Below are positions 1-9,666 of a DNA stretch of 64,000 nucleotides, in pieces (position 1 is the first letter of the stretch; every line of letters begins with the position of its first letter). Under the pieces are notes generated by a model. That model was given only the letters and a program-made list of their open reading frames with translations, was not told where the DNA came from and did not search any database. This DNA comes from Streptomyces viridochromogenes (lineage in GTDB: Bacteria; Actinomycetota; Actinomycetes; Streptomycetales; Streptomycetaceae): the NCBI RefSeq assembly GCF_001270495.1, contig NZ_LGUR01000209.1:29704-93703 (forward strand), given 5' to 3'. The position numbers and the translations under genes are program-made.

Positions 1-296
1 CCGAGCCCCCAGGAGCTACGCCGGACGCCTCGCAGGCGCCGCTCCCTTGACCACCTCCCCGAGGTCTCCTCCCCGCCGACCGGGGGCGGGCACCTTCTTC
101 CTCGTTTCCCGGCATCTCTGCCAAGAGAGTGTCACCCGGTTCGTCGTCACCGGCGCGAACGCCTCCTTCACTGTCAGCGGCTCCACCCTCGTCGTGGCCA
201 GGGCCACCAAGGTGCTGCCGCTGAACAAGGCGGGCCGCTACGACCCCGCCACCGGCTGAAGCGGCTCTACGACTCCAGCCGCTCCTTCCTCGTCGG

Positions 297-545
297 TTGC
301 AGTGGCATTCTGCCGCCTCGGCTGTCACCGCACGCATCCGCAAGGCCGTCCGCTCCCGCGGGCACTTCCCCACGGAACAGTTCGCCTTCAAGTACGTCTA
401 CATGGCCGTCATGAGCCTCGACCCGACCGGCGCCGGCCGCAAACGCTGGACCATGCGCTGGCAGGGCGCCATGAACGCCTTCGACCTGGCCTTCGACGGT
501 CGCCTCACCGCAGGCCAACTCCAGCCACAGCACACACAGTTACGC
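297..545 (+). pseudogene. IS256-family transposase, C-terminal remnant
   Basis: The frame starting at 297 encodes the C-terminal part of an IS256-type (mutator-like) transposase: IRKAVRSRGHFPTEQ is followed by VYMAVMSLDPTG, then KRWTMRWQ and NAFDLAFDGRLTAGQ, a typical actinobacterial IS256 ending. The catalytic DDE core is absent and nothing upstream in the window extends the homology. The frame stays open past 545 without family similarity, so the end is approximate. It is a dead fragment, consistent with a decayed insertion region. Confidence 0.7.
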
Positions 546-901
546 CGACGTCTCGGAGGCCGGACCGCATTCTTTACCGAACCGTCCGGCTGCGGGGTCC
601 GCCACAGCGGTACGGCATGCGATCACGAACATGCGTCCGTGATCGCATCCTGCCTCTCGTCGCCCGTCGGCGTAGCTCCGTTGGAATGGGCGTGTGCCTC
701 GCGGCCAGTGAAGGTCATTTCCGGTTGCGGGGAGAAGATGACGGCACGGGTGGTCCGGGCTGTACGAAGGCGAGCACTGCCTCGGTCAGAGCCGGAGCGG
801 TCAGCTCGTCCTGTCCTGGGAGGTCCCAGTGCGACCGGTCATCCGCGCCCGAGACGGTCCCGTCCGTACGGCACTTCCCACCTGCGCCGTCACCGTGCTG
901 C
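546..901. other. Gene-free stretch between IS256 remnant and aldehyde dehydrogenase
   Basis: No frame here has family-like coding signal. The only structure I see is the hairpin at 617-648. The long + frame that crosses this stretch is a GC-bias shadow of the dehydrogenase on the other strand. Confidence 0.5.
617..648. terminator. Perfect 11-bp inverted repeat, possible terminator
   Basis: ATGCGATCACG (617-627) and CGTGATCGCAT (638-648) form a perfect 11-bp stem with a 10-nt loop. It lies beyond the 3' end of the minus-strand dehydrogenase and after the IS remnant. There is no T tract, so termination is an inference. Confidence 0.45.
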
Positions 902-2347
902 TCAGAGATACACCGACTGGATCTGGAGGTACGCTTCCAAGCCCTCCGGGCCGAGCTCGCTGCCCAGGCCGCTGGCCTTGAAACCGCCGAAGGGAGCCAC
1001 CGGGTCGGGCAGGTAGCGGTTCACGCCGATGGTGCCGGTCTGTACCCGGCGAGCGACGGCCGCTCCGCGCTCGGGGTCCGCGGTCCACACGGTACCTCCA
1101 AGACCGTAGTCGGAGTCGTTGGCGATCCGGATCGCCTCGTCGACGCCGTCGTACGGCAGCACGCAGAGCACCGGGCCGAAGATCTCCTCCTGGGCGATGA
1201 CGGAACCGTTGTCCACGTCCGCGAAGACCGTCGGCTCGACGAACCAGCCCTGGTCCAGACCCGCCGGACGGCCGCCGCCGGTGGTGAGACGAGCACCCTC
1301 ACTGCGTCCCTTCGCGATGTAGCTCTCCACCCGGTCCCGCTGCTGCGGGGTGGCCATCGGACCGATGAGGGTGCTCTCGTCGAGCGCGTTGCCGACGGGG
1401 AGGCCGCGGGCGAGGTCGGTGAAAAGGTCCACGATCTCGGTGTACCGGCTTCGCGGTGCCAGGATGCGGCTGCTGAGGAAGCAGGTCTGACCGTTGTTCA
1501 GAAACGTCGAGATCGTCAGCTCCTGTCCGAGCTTCGTCGGGTCCAGGTCGGCGTCCTCCAGGATGATCGCGGCCGACTTTCCGCCCAGCTCCAGCGTCAC
1601 CGGCCGTAGCAGGCGCCCACAGACCTCGGCGATGGCACGCCCCGCCGCCGTGGATCCTGTGAAGGCGACCTTGTCGACCTGAGGGTGCGACACCAGGTAC
1701 GCACCCGCCTCCCGGCCGCCCGGAACAATGTTGATCACACCCGCCGGAACTCCTGCCGCCTCCGCCGCCTCGGCAACCAGGAAGGCGTCCAGGACCGTCT
1801 CCGGGGACGGCTTGAACACCACCGTGCAGCCGGCTGCCATCGCGGGCGCGATCTTGAAGGTGGACAGCACCTGCGGGAAGTTCCACGGCACAATGGCCGC
1901 GACCACTCCGACAGGCACCTTGCGGACCTCGGCAGAGCCCCCGAGGAGTCCGCTTCGGACCCCGGAGAAGGACGTCTCACGGGCCAGGCCGGCGTAGTAG
2001 CGCATCACCGCGGCCGGGAAGCCGCCCTCCAGCTGCCGCGCGGTCGAGATCGGCATTCCGTTCTGGCTGCTGACCGCCTGCGCGATGTTCTCGGCACGGG
2101 CTTCGAGTTCAGTGGCGAACGCCTCCATCACGTCGGCCCGGCGTGCCGGCTCCCACGTGGCCCAGCCACCCGGATCGTCAAAGGCCCGTCGCGCCGCAGC
2201 GACCGCCGCGTCGACGTCCTGTTCGACGGCCTCGGGCACGCTGCCGAGCGAAACCCCGGTGCTCGGGTTGACCGGAGTGATGACACGGTCAGTGCTGGGG
2301 CGAACCCACTCGCCGCCGATGAACAGCTTTTCATAGCCGCGATCCAT
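902..2347 (-). CDS. NAD(P)-dependent aldehyde dehydrogenase
   Basis: This is an aldehyde dehydrogenase-superfamily enzyme of 481 residues, the usual length, oxidising an aldehyde to a carboxylate in the cytosol. Visible motifs are VPWNFPQ (cofactor-binding loop), FTGSTAAG (Rossmann turn), LELGGKS with the general-base Glu near residue 253, NNGQTC with the catalytic Cys near residue 287, and EEIFGPVL near the C-terminus. The start at 2347 was chosen because GAGGAG sits just upstream; a longer frame to 2470 has no such site. It resembles betaine-, aromatic- and aliphatic-type dehydrogenases and the substrate cannot be named. The aromatic-degradation operon begins 3 kb away on the same strand, so a role in that catabolism is possible. 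Confidence 0.88.
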   Translation of the reverse strand: MDRGYEKLFIGGEWVRPSTDRVITPVNPSTGVSLGSVPEAVEQDVDAAVAAARRAFDDPGGWATWEPARRADVMEAFATELEARAENIAQAVSSQNGMPISTARQLEGGFPAAVMRYYAGLARETSFSGVRSGLLGGSAEVRKVPVGVVAAIVPWNFPQVLSTFKIAPAMAAGCTVVFKPSPETVLDAFLVAEAAEAAGVPAGVINIVPGGREAGAYLVSHPQVDKVAFTGSTAAGRAIAEVCGRLLRPVTLELGGKSAAIILEDADLDPTKLGQELTISTFLNNGQTCFLSSRILAPRSRYTEIVDLFTDLARGLPVGNALDESTLIGPMATPQQRDRVESYIAKGRSEGARLTTGGGRPAGLDQGWFVEPTVFADVDNGSVIAQEEIFGPVLCVLPYDGVDEAIRIANDSDYGLGGTVWTADPERGAAVARRVQTGTIGVNRYLPDPVAPFGGFKASGLGSELGPEGLEAYLQIQSVYL

Positions 2348-2719
2348 CAGTGCTCTCCTCGTGATCCGGACCCGCGCTGTCCTCGGGGATACGGGTCTCG
2401 GCACGACCCTCACCCGAGTGGGACGTCGCAGGTCGCCCCTGGGTGCACGGAGATCCGCCAGAGAATGCACACAGGGTGCCGCCGTGAGCGGCGGTCCCGC
2501 ATGACGGGTAGGCCGTGCCGGTCGGCATCCCAGCCGGTCAGGTACAGGGTTCCAAGCGAAGAGGGGAGCGGTCTCCCGTTCTGTGAAGGGGCACCGGGCG
2601 ATCGCCGGCCACGGAGGCAGACTTCGGTCTGGCCCTGGTTTCTCTCCTGGTGGTCGGGCTCATCGGAAGGCGGCGGCCGAGTTCCGCACCCACGCGTTCC
2701 GCGCCCACAGGTGCGGGCA
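2348..2719. other. Gene-free spacer upstream of the dehydrogenase
   Basis: The promoter side of the dehydrogenase and the 3' end of the phosphatase pseudogene meet here. I see only a weak GGGAG/CTCCC hairpin (2564-2577) and no convincing coding frame. Confidence 0.4.
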
Positions 2720-5034
2720 CTACCGGAATGCCTGCCCCTGTGACAGCTTCACTTCGGCCCAGATGGTCTTGCCGTTGCGCGGGTAGCGACTGCCCCATCG
2801 ATGGGCGAGCTGAGCCAGGATGAGAAGGCCGCGACCGCCCTCGTCTCGCAGATGAGCGCCCAGGAGGGTGTCCGTAGCGGATGGCGTTGGTGACCAGCTC
2901 GCCGACGATGAGCTCCGCGGTGAAGGCGACTTCCTCAAGGTGCCGGTCGGCCAGGCGCGCGAAGGGCAGCTCACGCGCATGAGTGACAACCGTGGGGTCG
3001 GGGGCCGGCTCCCAGGAATCGACCTGGTCGGTGCCCAACGCCTGCGTCCGGGCCGGTAGCAGGGCGGCACCGTCGGATCGACGTTCAGGGAGCAGGGCAT
3101 GCAGGGCCCTGTCGCACGTCTCGTCCAGGGGGGGCGAGCCGGGGCGGCGAGCACGTCACCGAGCGCGGGGTGTGCCGCGTCCATGTCGGGGTCCGGGCGT
3201 TCGATCAGACCGTCGGTGTAGAGAGCGAGGACACTGCCCCTCGGGAGTTCGAAATCCGCGACTTCGGAGGGCAGACCACCCAGGCCGAGCGGTGGGCCGG
3301 CCGGAGGGTCCAGGAAATCCACGGTGCTGTCCGGAGTGATGAGCGCCGGCGCGGGCCGGCTCGGGCCATGGAACAGCGCCGGGAGATCGGGTCGTACACC
3401 GCGTACAGACATGTGGCCCCACCTCACCCGTAGTGCTTTCGGCCGTGAGTTCGCCTCCGACACCTCCTTGTCGTCCATGCGCAGCACGAGGTCGTCCAGT
3501 TGGGTGAGCAGCTCGTCGGGGGCCAGATCCACGTCGGCCAGGGTGCGGACCGCCGTACACAGACGACCCATCCTGGCGGAGGCCTGAATGCAGTGGCCGA
3601 CCACATCTCCCACCACGAGCGCGACTCTTGCCCCGGAGAGTGGGATGACGTCGAACCAGTCACCGCCGATACCGATGCCCGGATCGGCGGCAGATAGTGG
3701 GACGCGACCTCCACGGCCGCCTGGTGCGGCCCGTGGTGCGGCGGCAGGAGACTTGCTTGCAGAGTGAGCGCGATTTCCCGTTCGCGGGTGTACCGGCGGG
3801 CGTTGTCGACGTACACCGCCGCCAGGCCCGCGAGCTCTTCGGCCAGCCGGAGGTCCTCGTCCTCGTAGGGCTTGGGTGTGCGGTGACGGCTGAAGAAGGC
3901 AAGCCCCAAGATCGTGCCCCCCCCGCGCGCAGCGGTACGACGATCACCGAGTGGATCCCGTGGGGTCGGATGCTCCGTGCGCGCTCGGGATGGCCAGCGC
4001 GTGACCGGTCGATTGAGCTTTCCCGGTAGGTGTGCACTGCCCCGAGGGGAATCACCGCTTCGGGGCAGCCCGGCAGTACGGAGCGCTGAGCTGCCGGCCG
4101 CAGGATCAGGTCGTCGTCGCCTGCGGGGTGGGCATCCTCGCCACCGAGGACGCTGTCGAGAAGGTCCACGATGACGAAGTCGGCAAAATGCTCCGTGCCG
4201 AGTTCCGCCAGTTCCTCCGCGGTGCGGGTCAGACCGAGCGTGCTGCCGATGCGTGAGCCGGCCGCGACCAGCAGGCTCAGCCGCTGACGGGCGCGCAACT
4301 GCTCGGTCGCGTCCATCGCGGCGACCGACAGGGCGCAGGTACGTCCCGTGTGGTCCTTGACCGGGTACAGCGACGCCAGTCATGGGCGCGGGTCTCACCG
4401 GGGGTACGGCGTACGACTCCTGAAATCCCACTTCTCCGGTCCGCCAGACCTGCTCGGCGATCTCACCCAGGTTCTCCAGGCCTGCGATGGGCCGGCCTGC
4501 GTCGGAATGGCTGAGGGGCACTCCGATCAGTTGCGCTTCCGGCTTTCCCATGATGCGTGTCATCGCCGTGTTCGCCGCGAGGCAGAGTCCTTGTCGGTCG
4601 AAGAGCGCCATGGGAAGCGGGAGCTGCTCCAGTGCCCACTGCTTGAGGACGGACGTCGCGGGTACGCCGTCCGCACTTGTGAGCGAATCCGCAGGCGCGC
4701 CGGGCAGAGGGACGGTGGCGAACCACCGTACTTCTCCCGACGCTCCCAGCAGCGGCTGCGCCTGGAGGTGTATCCGCAGAGGGTGGCCCTCGGGGTGCAG
4801 CACGGTCAGCGGGGAAGCCCATGCCTCCCGTTCCGCCCAGCAGCGCCGGACGGAAGCAGGAAGCAGCTCGGCGAGCAGTCGTGCCGCCGCCGTCCCCATC
4901 ACCTCGACCGGCTCGTATCCGAGCAGCTCACGTGCATCCCTGCTCCAGGCGGTCACCACTCCCCGGGCATCCACTGCGAACGACGCGGTCAGCCCCGCGA
5001 GCAGTTTCAGGTGGTGAGTGACACGCTCGTTCAT
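2720..5034 (-). pseudogene. PAS-GAF-SpoIIE(PP2C)-HATPase sensor phosphatase, frameshifted
   Basis: Reading leftward from 5034, the first frame gives a PAS module (FAVDARGVVTAWSRDARELL) and a second PAS. Near 4380 the homology moves to another frame for a GAF domain (ARQRLSLLVAAGSRIGSTLG). Near 3920, at a run of C, it returns to the first frame (EDLRLAEELAGLAAVYVDNA). Near 3685 it moves again for the SpoIIE/PP2C phosphatase domain (MVGDVVGHCIQASARMGRLC to VLALYTDGLIERPD). Near 3070 it shifts for the HATPase domain (FTAELIVGELVTNAIRYG), and near 2875 for the end (EGGRGLLILAQLAHRWG). This is the standard Streptomyces order for SpoIIE-type regulators that act on anti-sigma antagonists. At least five indels make it non-functional as assembled. 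Flanking genes are intact, which argues for real decay, but poor consensus quality cannot be excluded. Confidence 0.8.
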
Positions 5035-5498
5035 GAGGCACCTCTAGCGGGGCCGCACTGCCGCCCGTGACGCGGTCGCATCACCGCGGCCCTCATCCAG
5101 AGTGCTCTCCTCACCGTGTTTCTCCAGCCATGGTGGGCGCAGTCGTGGCAGGAATCGGCCGGGCGGCTCGGACGAGGCGGTGACCTCGCCGGGCCGGATG
5201 GGGCGAGGACTCCTTGATCATCGAGGCGAGGTGTACGGGCAGCAGGCCGCTGGCCCTTCTGCCGGCGGGCAGAACCCGCACCAGTCAGACCAAGAGCCGG
5301 GTGCCTGTCAGCACCCGGCTCGTCAACTGGGCGTCCCCGGAGATCCGCAACCTCCCAGGAGGCACCGTCACATGATCGGTGTGCGCCGCGCGCCATGCGA
5401 CTGTCGGGCACGGGCCTGTGCGGCCGAGGCCCACAGCACGTGTGCACACGGAAGGCCACGCTCGGGGCGACGGGGAGAAGCGTTTGTAGGCGGCGCCG
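5035..5498. other. Gene-free spacer
   Basis: No supported gene on either strand. It contains the hairpin at 5295-5320 and probably the promoter side of the phosphatase pseudogene. Confidence 0.4.
5295..5320. terminator. Perfect 10-bp hairpin downstream of the maleylacetate reductase gene
   Basis: AGCCGGGTGC (5295-5304) pairs with GCACCCGGCT (5311-5320) across a 6-nt loop. It lies about 180 nt beyond the end of the minus-strand catabolic operon and is a plausible factor-assisted terminator; there is no T tract. Confidence 0.5.
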
Positions 5499-6572
5499 CT
5501 ACCCCTGACCAGGCCGTCGGCCATGGTAGGCGCCGTCCAGGATGAGCCGGAGCGCGGTCTCGTCGACAGCGCGGGGGTTTTCGTCGTAGCGCTTGGCCAT
5601 TAGCAGGTCCACGGCATGCTCCACCTCGGGCGCCTGCATTCCCAGCGCAGCCAGGCTGGTGGACGCGCCGATCCGGTCGATGAGGCCGGCGATTCCCTCG
5701 GCTGCGGTCCGGGCGCCGAGTGCGGCCGCGATTCGGGCCGAGGCCTCGACGGCCGCAGGCTCGTTGAAGGCCACGACATGCGGCAGCACGGCTGTGTGCA
5801 CCTCGGCATGCGGAAGGTCGAAAGCCCCACCGAGTACATGGCAGATCTTGTGGTGGAGACCGGAGCCGGTGGCCGCGAACGCCATACCGGCCAGGTGGGC
5901 ACCGTAGAGAGCGTCCGAACGCGCTGCGACGTCCGCGCCGTCGCGGACGACGGCGGGCAGCGCGCGGCCCAGTGCCAGCACGCCCTCCTCGGCGGTGAGG
6001 CGGGGGATGGGACCGATGTGGGGGAACCACAGGGCTTCGACACAGTGAGCGAGCGCGTTGACGCCGCTGGTTGCGGTGAGGGAGGGCGGGAGCGAGAGGG
6101 TGAGTTCGGGATCGTAGACAACCACGCGGGGCAGGACGGCCGGGTTCCGGCCGGTGGTCTTCTTCTCTCCGTCGGTGAGTCCCCACACCGGAGTCATCTC
6201 GGAGCCGGCGTAGGTGGTGGGTACGACGACGATGGGCAGGGGGAGGTCCAGTGCGATCGCCTTGGCGGTTCCCGTCGTCGAGCCGCCGCCTATGGCGAGG
6301 ACGCAGTCCGCACGGATGTCCTTGGCCGCCGCGACCGCCGCCGCCGCGACGTCGACGGGAACATGGGGTCGGACGCCGGTGAAGAATCCGGCGACTCGTT
6401 CTCCGAGCGGGGCGGCGAGCTCTTCGACCATGGGACGTTCGTGCTCCGTGGCCAGGAGCAGGATGTTCCGGGCTCCCAGGCGGTCCATCTGGTCGGGCAG
6501 CGCGTGCCGTGCGGCGCCGGCGCCGAACACGACACGACCGGGCAGGGCATCGTAGGAGAAGGATACGGACAT
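5499..6572 (-). CDS. Maleylacetate reductase (iron-alcohol-dehydrogenase fold)
   Basis: This gene is predicted to reduce maleylacetate to 3-oxoadipate with NAD(P)H, the last specific step of chlorocatechol, hydroxyquinol and resorcinol catabolism. It has 357 residues, typical for the family. The N-terminus FSYDALPGRVVFGAGAARH is characteristic. AIGGGSTTGTAKAIAL forms the nucleotide-binding turn and PTTYAGSEMTPVWG is diagnostic of maleylacetate reductases. The usual metal-binding histidines are seen in NALAHCVEAL and GLHHKICHVLGG. It is third in a minus-strand operon: the stop of the cycloisomerase gene is 43 nt upstream. The assignment to this subfamily is strong; which aromatic feeds the pathway is not. 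Confidence 0.88.
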   Translation of the reverse strand: MSVSFSYDALPGRVVFGAGAARHALPDQMDRLGARNILLLATEHERPMVEELAAPLGERVAGFFTGVRPHVPVDVAAAAVAAAKDIRADCVLAIGGGSTTGTAKAIALDLPLPIVVVPTTYAGSEMTPVWGLTDGEKKTTGRNPAVLPRVVVYDPELTLSLPPSLTATSGVNALAHCVEALWFPHIGPIPRLTAEEGVLALGRALPAVVRDGADVAARSDALYGAHLAGMAFAATGSGLHHKICHVLGGAFDLPHAEVHTAVLPHVVAFNEPAAVEASARIAAALGARTAAEGIAGLIDRIGASTSLAALGMQAPEVEHAVDLLMAKRYDENPRAVDETALRLILDGAYHGRRPGQG

Positions 6573-6615
6573 GTGGGGTTCTCTCGGCTTGTCTGGCGCG
6601 GACAGGTAGGGGAGG

Positions 6616-7737
6616 TCAGTTCCGGGTGTATTTGGCCATCTTCGCCTCGTCTAGGGAGACGCCGAGTCCCGGTGCCCGCGGTGGCCTGAGCTCGCCGTTG
6701 GTGTAGGTGATGGGGTTCTCCACGAGGTCATCGGCGAGCAGCAGGGGTCCGAAAAGCTCTGACCCGGCGCTGATGCCGGGTGCGGCGCAGAACAGATGCA
6801 CGCTGGCGGCGGTGCCGATGGAACTTTCGATGGTGGTGCCGCCGTGACAGGGGATACCGGCGGCTTCGGCGATGGTGGTGATCCGCTGGACCGCGGACAG
6901 GCCGCCGGACTTGGCCACCTTGACGGCGAAGACATCGGCGGCACCTTCTTGGGCCAGCCTGGCGGCGTCCTGGGGGGTCAGGAGGCTTTCGTCCGCCATG
7001 AGGGGGATGGTCAGCTTCTGGGCGAGCCGGGCCATGGCGGCGGTGTTCCAGGCCGGTACGGGTTGTTCGATCATCTCGATCCCGGCGTCCTGCAGCTCCG
7101 GCAGCCAGCGCGTCGCGGCCAGTTCGTCCCACGTCCCGTTGAGGTCGACGCGCAGGCTGGTCCGGTTGGCCAGGGTCTTGGCCACGGTGGTGATGCGCCG
7201 TACGTCATCGGCCGGGTCCGCGCCCCCCATCTTGAGCTTGAAACTCTGGTGGGCGCCGGTGTCCAGTCTGTGTTCGATCTCTTCGATCACCACGTCGGCG
7301 GGCTCTGCGCCGAGGGCCCAGGTGACGGGTATGGCGTCGCGGCTGAGCCCGCCGAGGAGTTCGTACAGCGGTACGCCGAGTGCCTTGCCCCGCGCGTCCC
7401 ACAGAGCCATCTCGACCGCGGCCTTGGCGAAGCGGGCACCGGCGAAGGTCCGGTCGAGGAGACGGGCGAGTTGTTCGACGCGGCTCGCGTCACGGCCGGT
7501 CAGCAGCGGGGCCAGGTAGCCGTCGATGAGGTTCTTGACACCCTCGATGGACTCCCCGCCCCACCAGGGGCCGCCGGGGACGACGGCCTCACCGATTCCC
7601 TCGATCCCGTCGGCCGTACGGATCCGGACGATCACGAAGCTCTGGTGGGTGATGCTGGTGACCGCGACCTTGTGGGGTCGGATCAACGGCACGTCGAGCA
7701 GGGTCGTCCGGACGGACTCGATCAGCAGAGAACTCAT
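6616..7737 (-). CDS. Muconate/chloromuconate cycloisomerase (enolase superfamily)
   Basis: This mandelate-racemase/muconate-lactonizing enzyme of 373 residues is predicted to convert cis,cis-muconate or a substituted muconate to a (dienel)actone. The KxK motif FKLKMG supplies the catalytic lysine. The metal ligands are the Asp of RVDLNG, the Glu of MIEQPV and the Asp of MADESL, and KVAKSGG carries the opposing lysine. The N-terminal cap LDVPLIRPHKVAVTSI is typical of the muconate subgroup. The start at 7737 has GGAAGGG just upstream; a longer frame to 7797 lacks support. It lies between dioxygenase and maleylacetate reductase, which fits a chloromuconate-type enzyme. Sequence alone does not separate chlorinated from plain muconate use. 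Confidence 0.88.
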   Translation of the reverse strand: MSSLLIESVRTTLLDVPLIRPHKVAVTSITHQSFVIVRIRTADGIEGIGEAVVPGGPWWGGESIEGVKNLIDGYLAPLLTGRDASRVEQLARLLDRTFAGARFAKAAVEMALWDARGKALGVPLYELLGGLSRDAIPVTWALGAEPADVVIEEIEHRLDTGAHQSFKLKMGGADPADDVRRITTVAKTLANRTSLRVDLNGTWDELAATRWLPELQDAGIEMIEQPVPAWNTAAMARLAQKLTIPLMADESLLTPQDAARLAQEGAADVFAVKVAKSGGLSAVQRITTIAEAAGIPCHGGTTIESSIGTAASVHLFCAAPGISAGSELFGPLLLADDLVENPITYTNGELRPPRAPGLGVSLDEAKMAKYTRN

Positions 7738-7803
7738 GGGTTCCCTTCCTTCGTAGGGAGTCCCCTGCGCGGTGCGCGGGGCGTGGGCGTGGTGCACCCC
7801 CGG

Positions 7804-8559
7804 TTACCGGCGCGGCTCCAGCACGAAGTCGTAACGCGCCTCGTAGCCGCTGTCGGTCCGCTCCAACTCGACGATCAGGCCGTCGCGGACGGCGCTGGCG
7901 ACATCGCTGCCGAGGTAGTCCCCGTCCTTGAAGTAGAGCTGGGAGGTGAGTTCGCGGAACCCGTCGGCGCGCACCTTCAGGTGCAGGTGGGCGGGGCGGA
8001 AGAAGTGCCGGCCCAGCCCGTTCAGGACCCGGCCGGTCGGTCCCCCCTTGGGGATCTCATAGGGCGGCGGCACGATCGTGGTGACCTCGAACGAACCGTC
8101 CTCGGCGGTGGTGAAGCGTCCCCGGAGGTTCCAGTCGGGGATGTCGGGGTGGATGTTGGAGTACAGGCCGTCGGCGTCCGCTTGCCACATGTCGAGCTCG
8201 GCGCCGGCCAGCACGGTGTTGTCGGGGGTGCGGACGATGCCTCGGAAGACCAGGGTGTCGCCCTTCTCGGCGGGTCGCTGCGGCAAGACGTGCGGGGCCT
8301 GGAGCAGCGGTGCTCCCTCCAGGTAGAACGGCCCCTCGATGGCGGCCATGCTGCCTTCCAGGTCGGCGTTGTCCACGTCGGTGGCCCCGGCCTCGAAGAA
8401 CACGTCGAAGAGCAGCGACTCCTCCCCGGCCTTGATGCTGTCGATGATCAGGTCGGTCGCCTGCCGGTACTCGCTATGGGTGACACCGTGCTTGCGGATG
8501 AAGTCGAGGAGCGTTCGTTCGAGATCCTCGACCACCTCGACGAATCGGGAGTTGCTCAT
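7804..8559 (-). CDS. Intradiol ring-cleavage dioxygenase (catechol/chlorocatechol 1,2-dioxygenase type)
   Basis: This is a non-haem Fe(III) intradiol dioxygenase of 251 residues that cleaves a catechol between its hydroxyls to a cis,cis-muconate. The motifs are AIEGPFYLEGAP, DMWQADADGLYSN and PPPYEIPKGGPTG (the two Tyr ligands), and RHFFRPAHLHLKV (the two His ligands). The N-terminal helical dimerisation region is present. It is the first gene of the operon, with AAGGG before the ATG and 66 nt to the cycloisomerase gene. Company with maleylacetate reductase rather than muconolactone isomerase points to chlorocatechol, hydroxyquinol or a related substrate. That preference is inference from context. 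Confidence 0.88.
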   Translation of the reverse strand: MSNSRFVEVVEDLERTLLDFIRKHGVTHSEYRQATDLIIDSIKAGEESLLFDVFFEAGATDVDNADLEGSMAAIEGPFYLEGAPLLQAPHVLPQRPAEKGDTLVFRGIVRTPDNTVLAGAELDMWQADADGLYSNIHPDIPDWNLRGRFTTAEDGSFEVTTIVPPPYEIPKGGPTGRVLNGLGRHFFRPAHLHLKVRADGFRELTSQLYFKDGDYLGSDVASAVRDGLIVELERTDSGYEARYDFVLEPRR

Positions 8560-8722
8560 GGTGGGCCCTTCTGCGTGGGAGGGGAAAGAAGTGCGCGGGG
8601 GCTGGTGCGCTGCTGGAGCCTGTCGATCCTGGGGACGCCGTCGGGACGATCCGCTCGAGGCGGGTGCGCAACTCGCGTGCGCGGGTGGCCACTGTCGTCG
8701 GTTTCCTTCGTCGCATTGCAGA

Positions 8723-8739
8723 ACACACCTTCCGTGTGT
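8723..8739. promoter_or_regulatory. Candidate IclR operator in the divergent promoter region
   Basis: ACACAC (8723-8728) and GTGTGT (8734-8739) form an inverted repeat with a 5-bp spacer, midway between the dioxygenase start (8559) and the IclR start (8822). CGGA/TCCG follows a few bases on. This is a typical position for an operator controlling both directions; the assignment is inference. Confidence 0.45.
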
Positions 8740-8821
8740 ACGCTAGGCGGACAGATAATCCGCTGTGCGTACGTACAAGCTCAGTGGAAGGCCTGTCACC
8801 ATCGACTGTCAAGGGGGTCCG

Positions 8822-9616
8822 ATGCGGAAGCCGGATGAGGAGAGGGATCTGATCCGGGCGTTGTCCCGGGGCCTTGACATGATCCTGGCCTTCTCTCACC
8901 ATCGAGTGCGCATGACGCTCACCGAGGCGGCGGAAGCCACCGGGTTGAGCCGACCCACCGCCCGGCGGATCCTGCTGACCCTGCAGGACCAGGGCTATGT
9001 GCGCACCGACGGCAAGACCTTCGCGCTCACCCCGCGCGTACTGGCGCTCGGATACGCCTACCTCAGCTCGCTGAACCTCACCGAGATCACCCAGCCCTTC
9101 ATGGAACGCGTTGTGCAGGCCACGGGGGAGGGCTGCTCTCTGGCGACCCTCGACGACACCGACGTGGTGTACGTGACCCGGGTTCCCACCCACCGGGTCA
9201 CCAGCATCACTTTGGCGACCGGTACCAGGCTGCCCGCCCACGCCACGTCCCTCGGACACGTCCTGCTGGCCGACCTCACCACCGCCGAACTCGACCGTTA
9301 CCTGTCCCGCGCAGACCTGCGCCCACTCACCGCACGCACCATCCGAACCCCCGCCGAACTCATCGAACGCCTGAACCTGGTCCGCGAACAGGGCTGGGCC
9401 ATGGTCGACCAGGAACTTGAGGAAGGCCTGCGCTCGATCGCCGCACCGGTGCGTGACGCCAACGGGCGGGTGATCGCGGCCATGGGCCTGTCGTCCCTCA
9501 TCGCCACCACCGACGCGGACGCCGTGCGGGAGCAACTGCTGCCACCACTGCTGACCGCCACGAACGGCGTCAGCACCGAACTCGGCGCCGGACTCAACCG
9601 GATGGGGGAGCGCTGA
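8822..9616 (+). CDS. IclR-family transcriptional regulator of the aromatic operon
   Basis: This 264-residue regulator has an N-terminal winged helix (MTLTEAAEATGLSRPTARRILLTLQDQGYV) and a C-terminal effector domain (TRLPAHATSLGHVLLA and GWAMVDQELEEGLRSIAAPVRD) of the PcaR/PobR/CatR type. The start at 8822 was chosen because AAGGGGG lies 4 nt upstream; the frame opens earlier at 8765. It is transcribed away from the dioxygenase operon, the normal arrangement for a local regulator that binds an aromatic ring-cleavage intermediate. Effector identity is not visible. Confidence 0.88.
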   Translation: MRKPDEERDLIRALSRGLDMILAFSHHRVRMTLTEAAEATGLSRPTARRILLTLQDQGYVRTDGKTFALTPRVLALGYAYLSSLNLTEITQPFMERVVQATGEGCSLATLDDTDVVYVTRVPTHRVTSITLATGTRLPAHATSLGHVLLADLTTAELDRYLSRADLRPLTARTIRTPAELIERLNLVREQGWAMVDQELEEGLRSIAAPVRDANGRVIAAMGLSSLIATTDADAVREQLLPPLLTATNGVSTELGAGLNRMGER

Positions 9617-9666
9617 GCCGACTGTGAGGCGAGCCATGGGACAGGCGCCGACAGAAGGAATCATCC

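Noticed and set aside
47..259. Small + strand frame ending RATKVLPLNKAGRYDPATG
   Set aside because: No family recognised, no ribosome site and an equally long frame on the other strand; not enough to call a gene.
302..1609. Long + strand frame over the aldehyde dehydrogenase region
   Set aside because: Arg/Pro/His-rich shadow of the minus-strand dehydrogenase; only the first part around 300-540 matters, and the true transposase frame is the one starting at 297.
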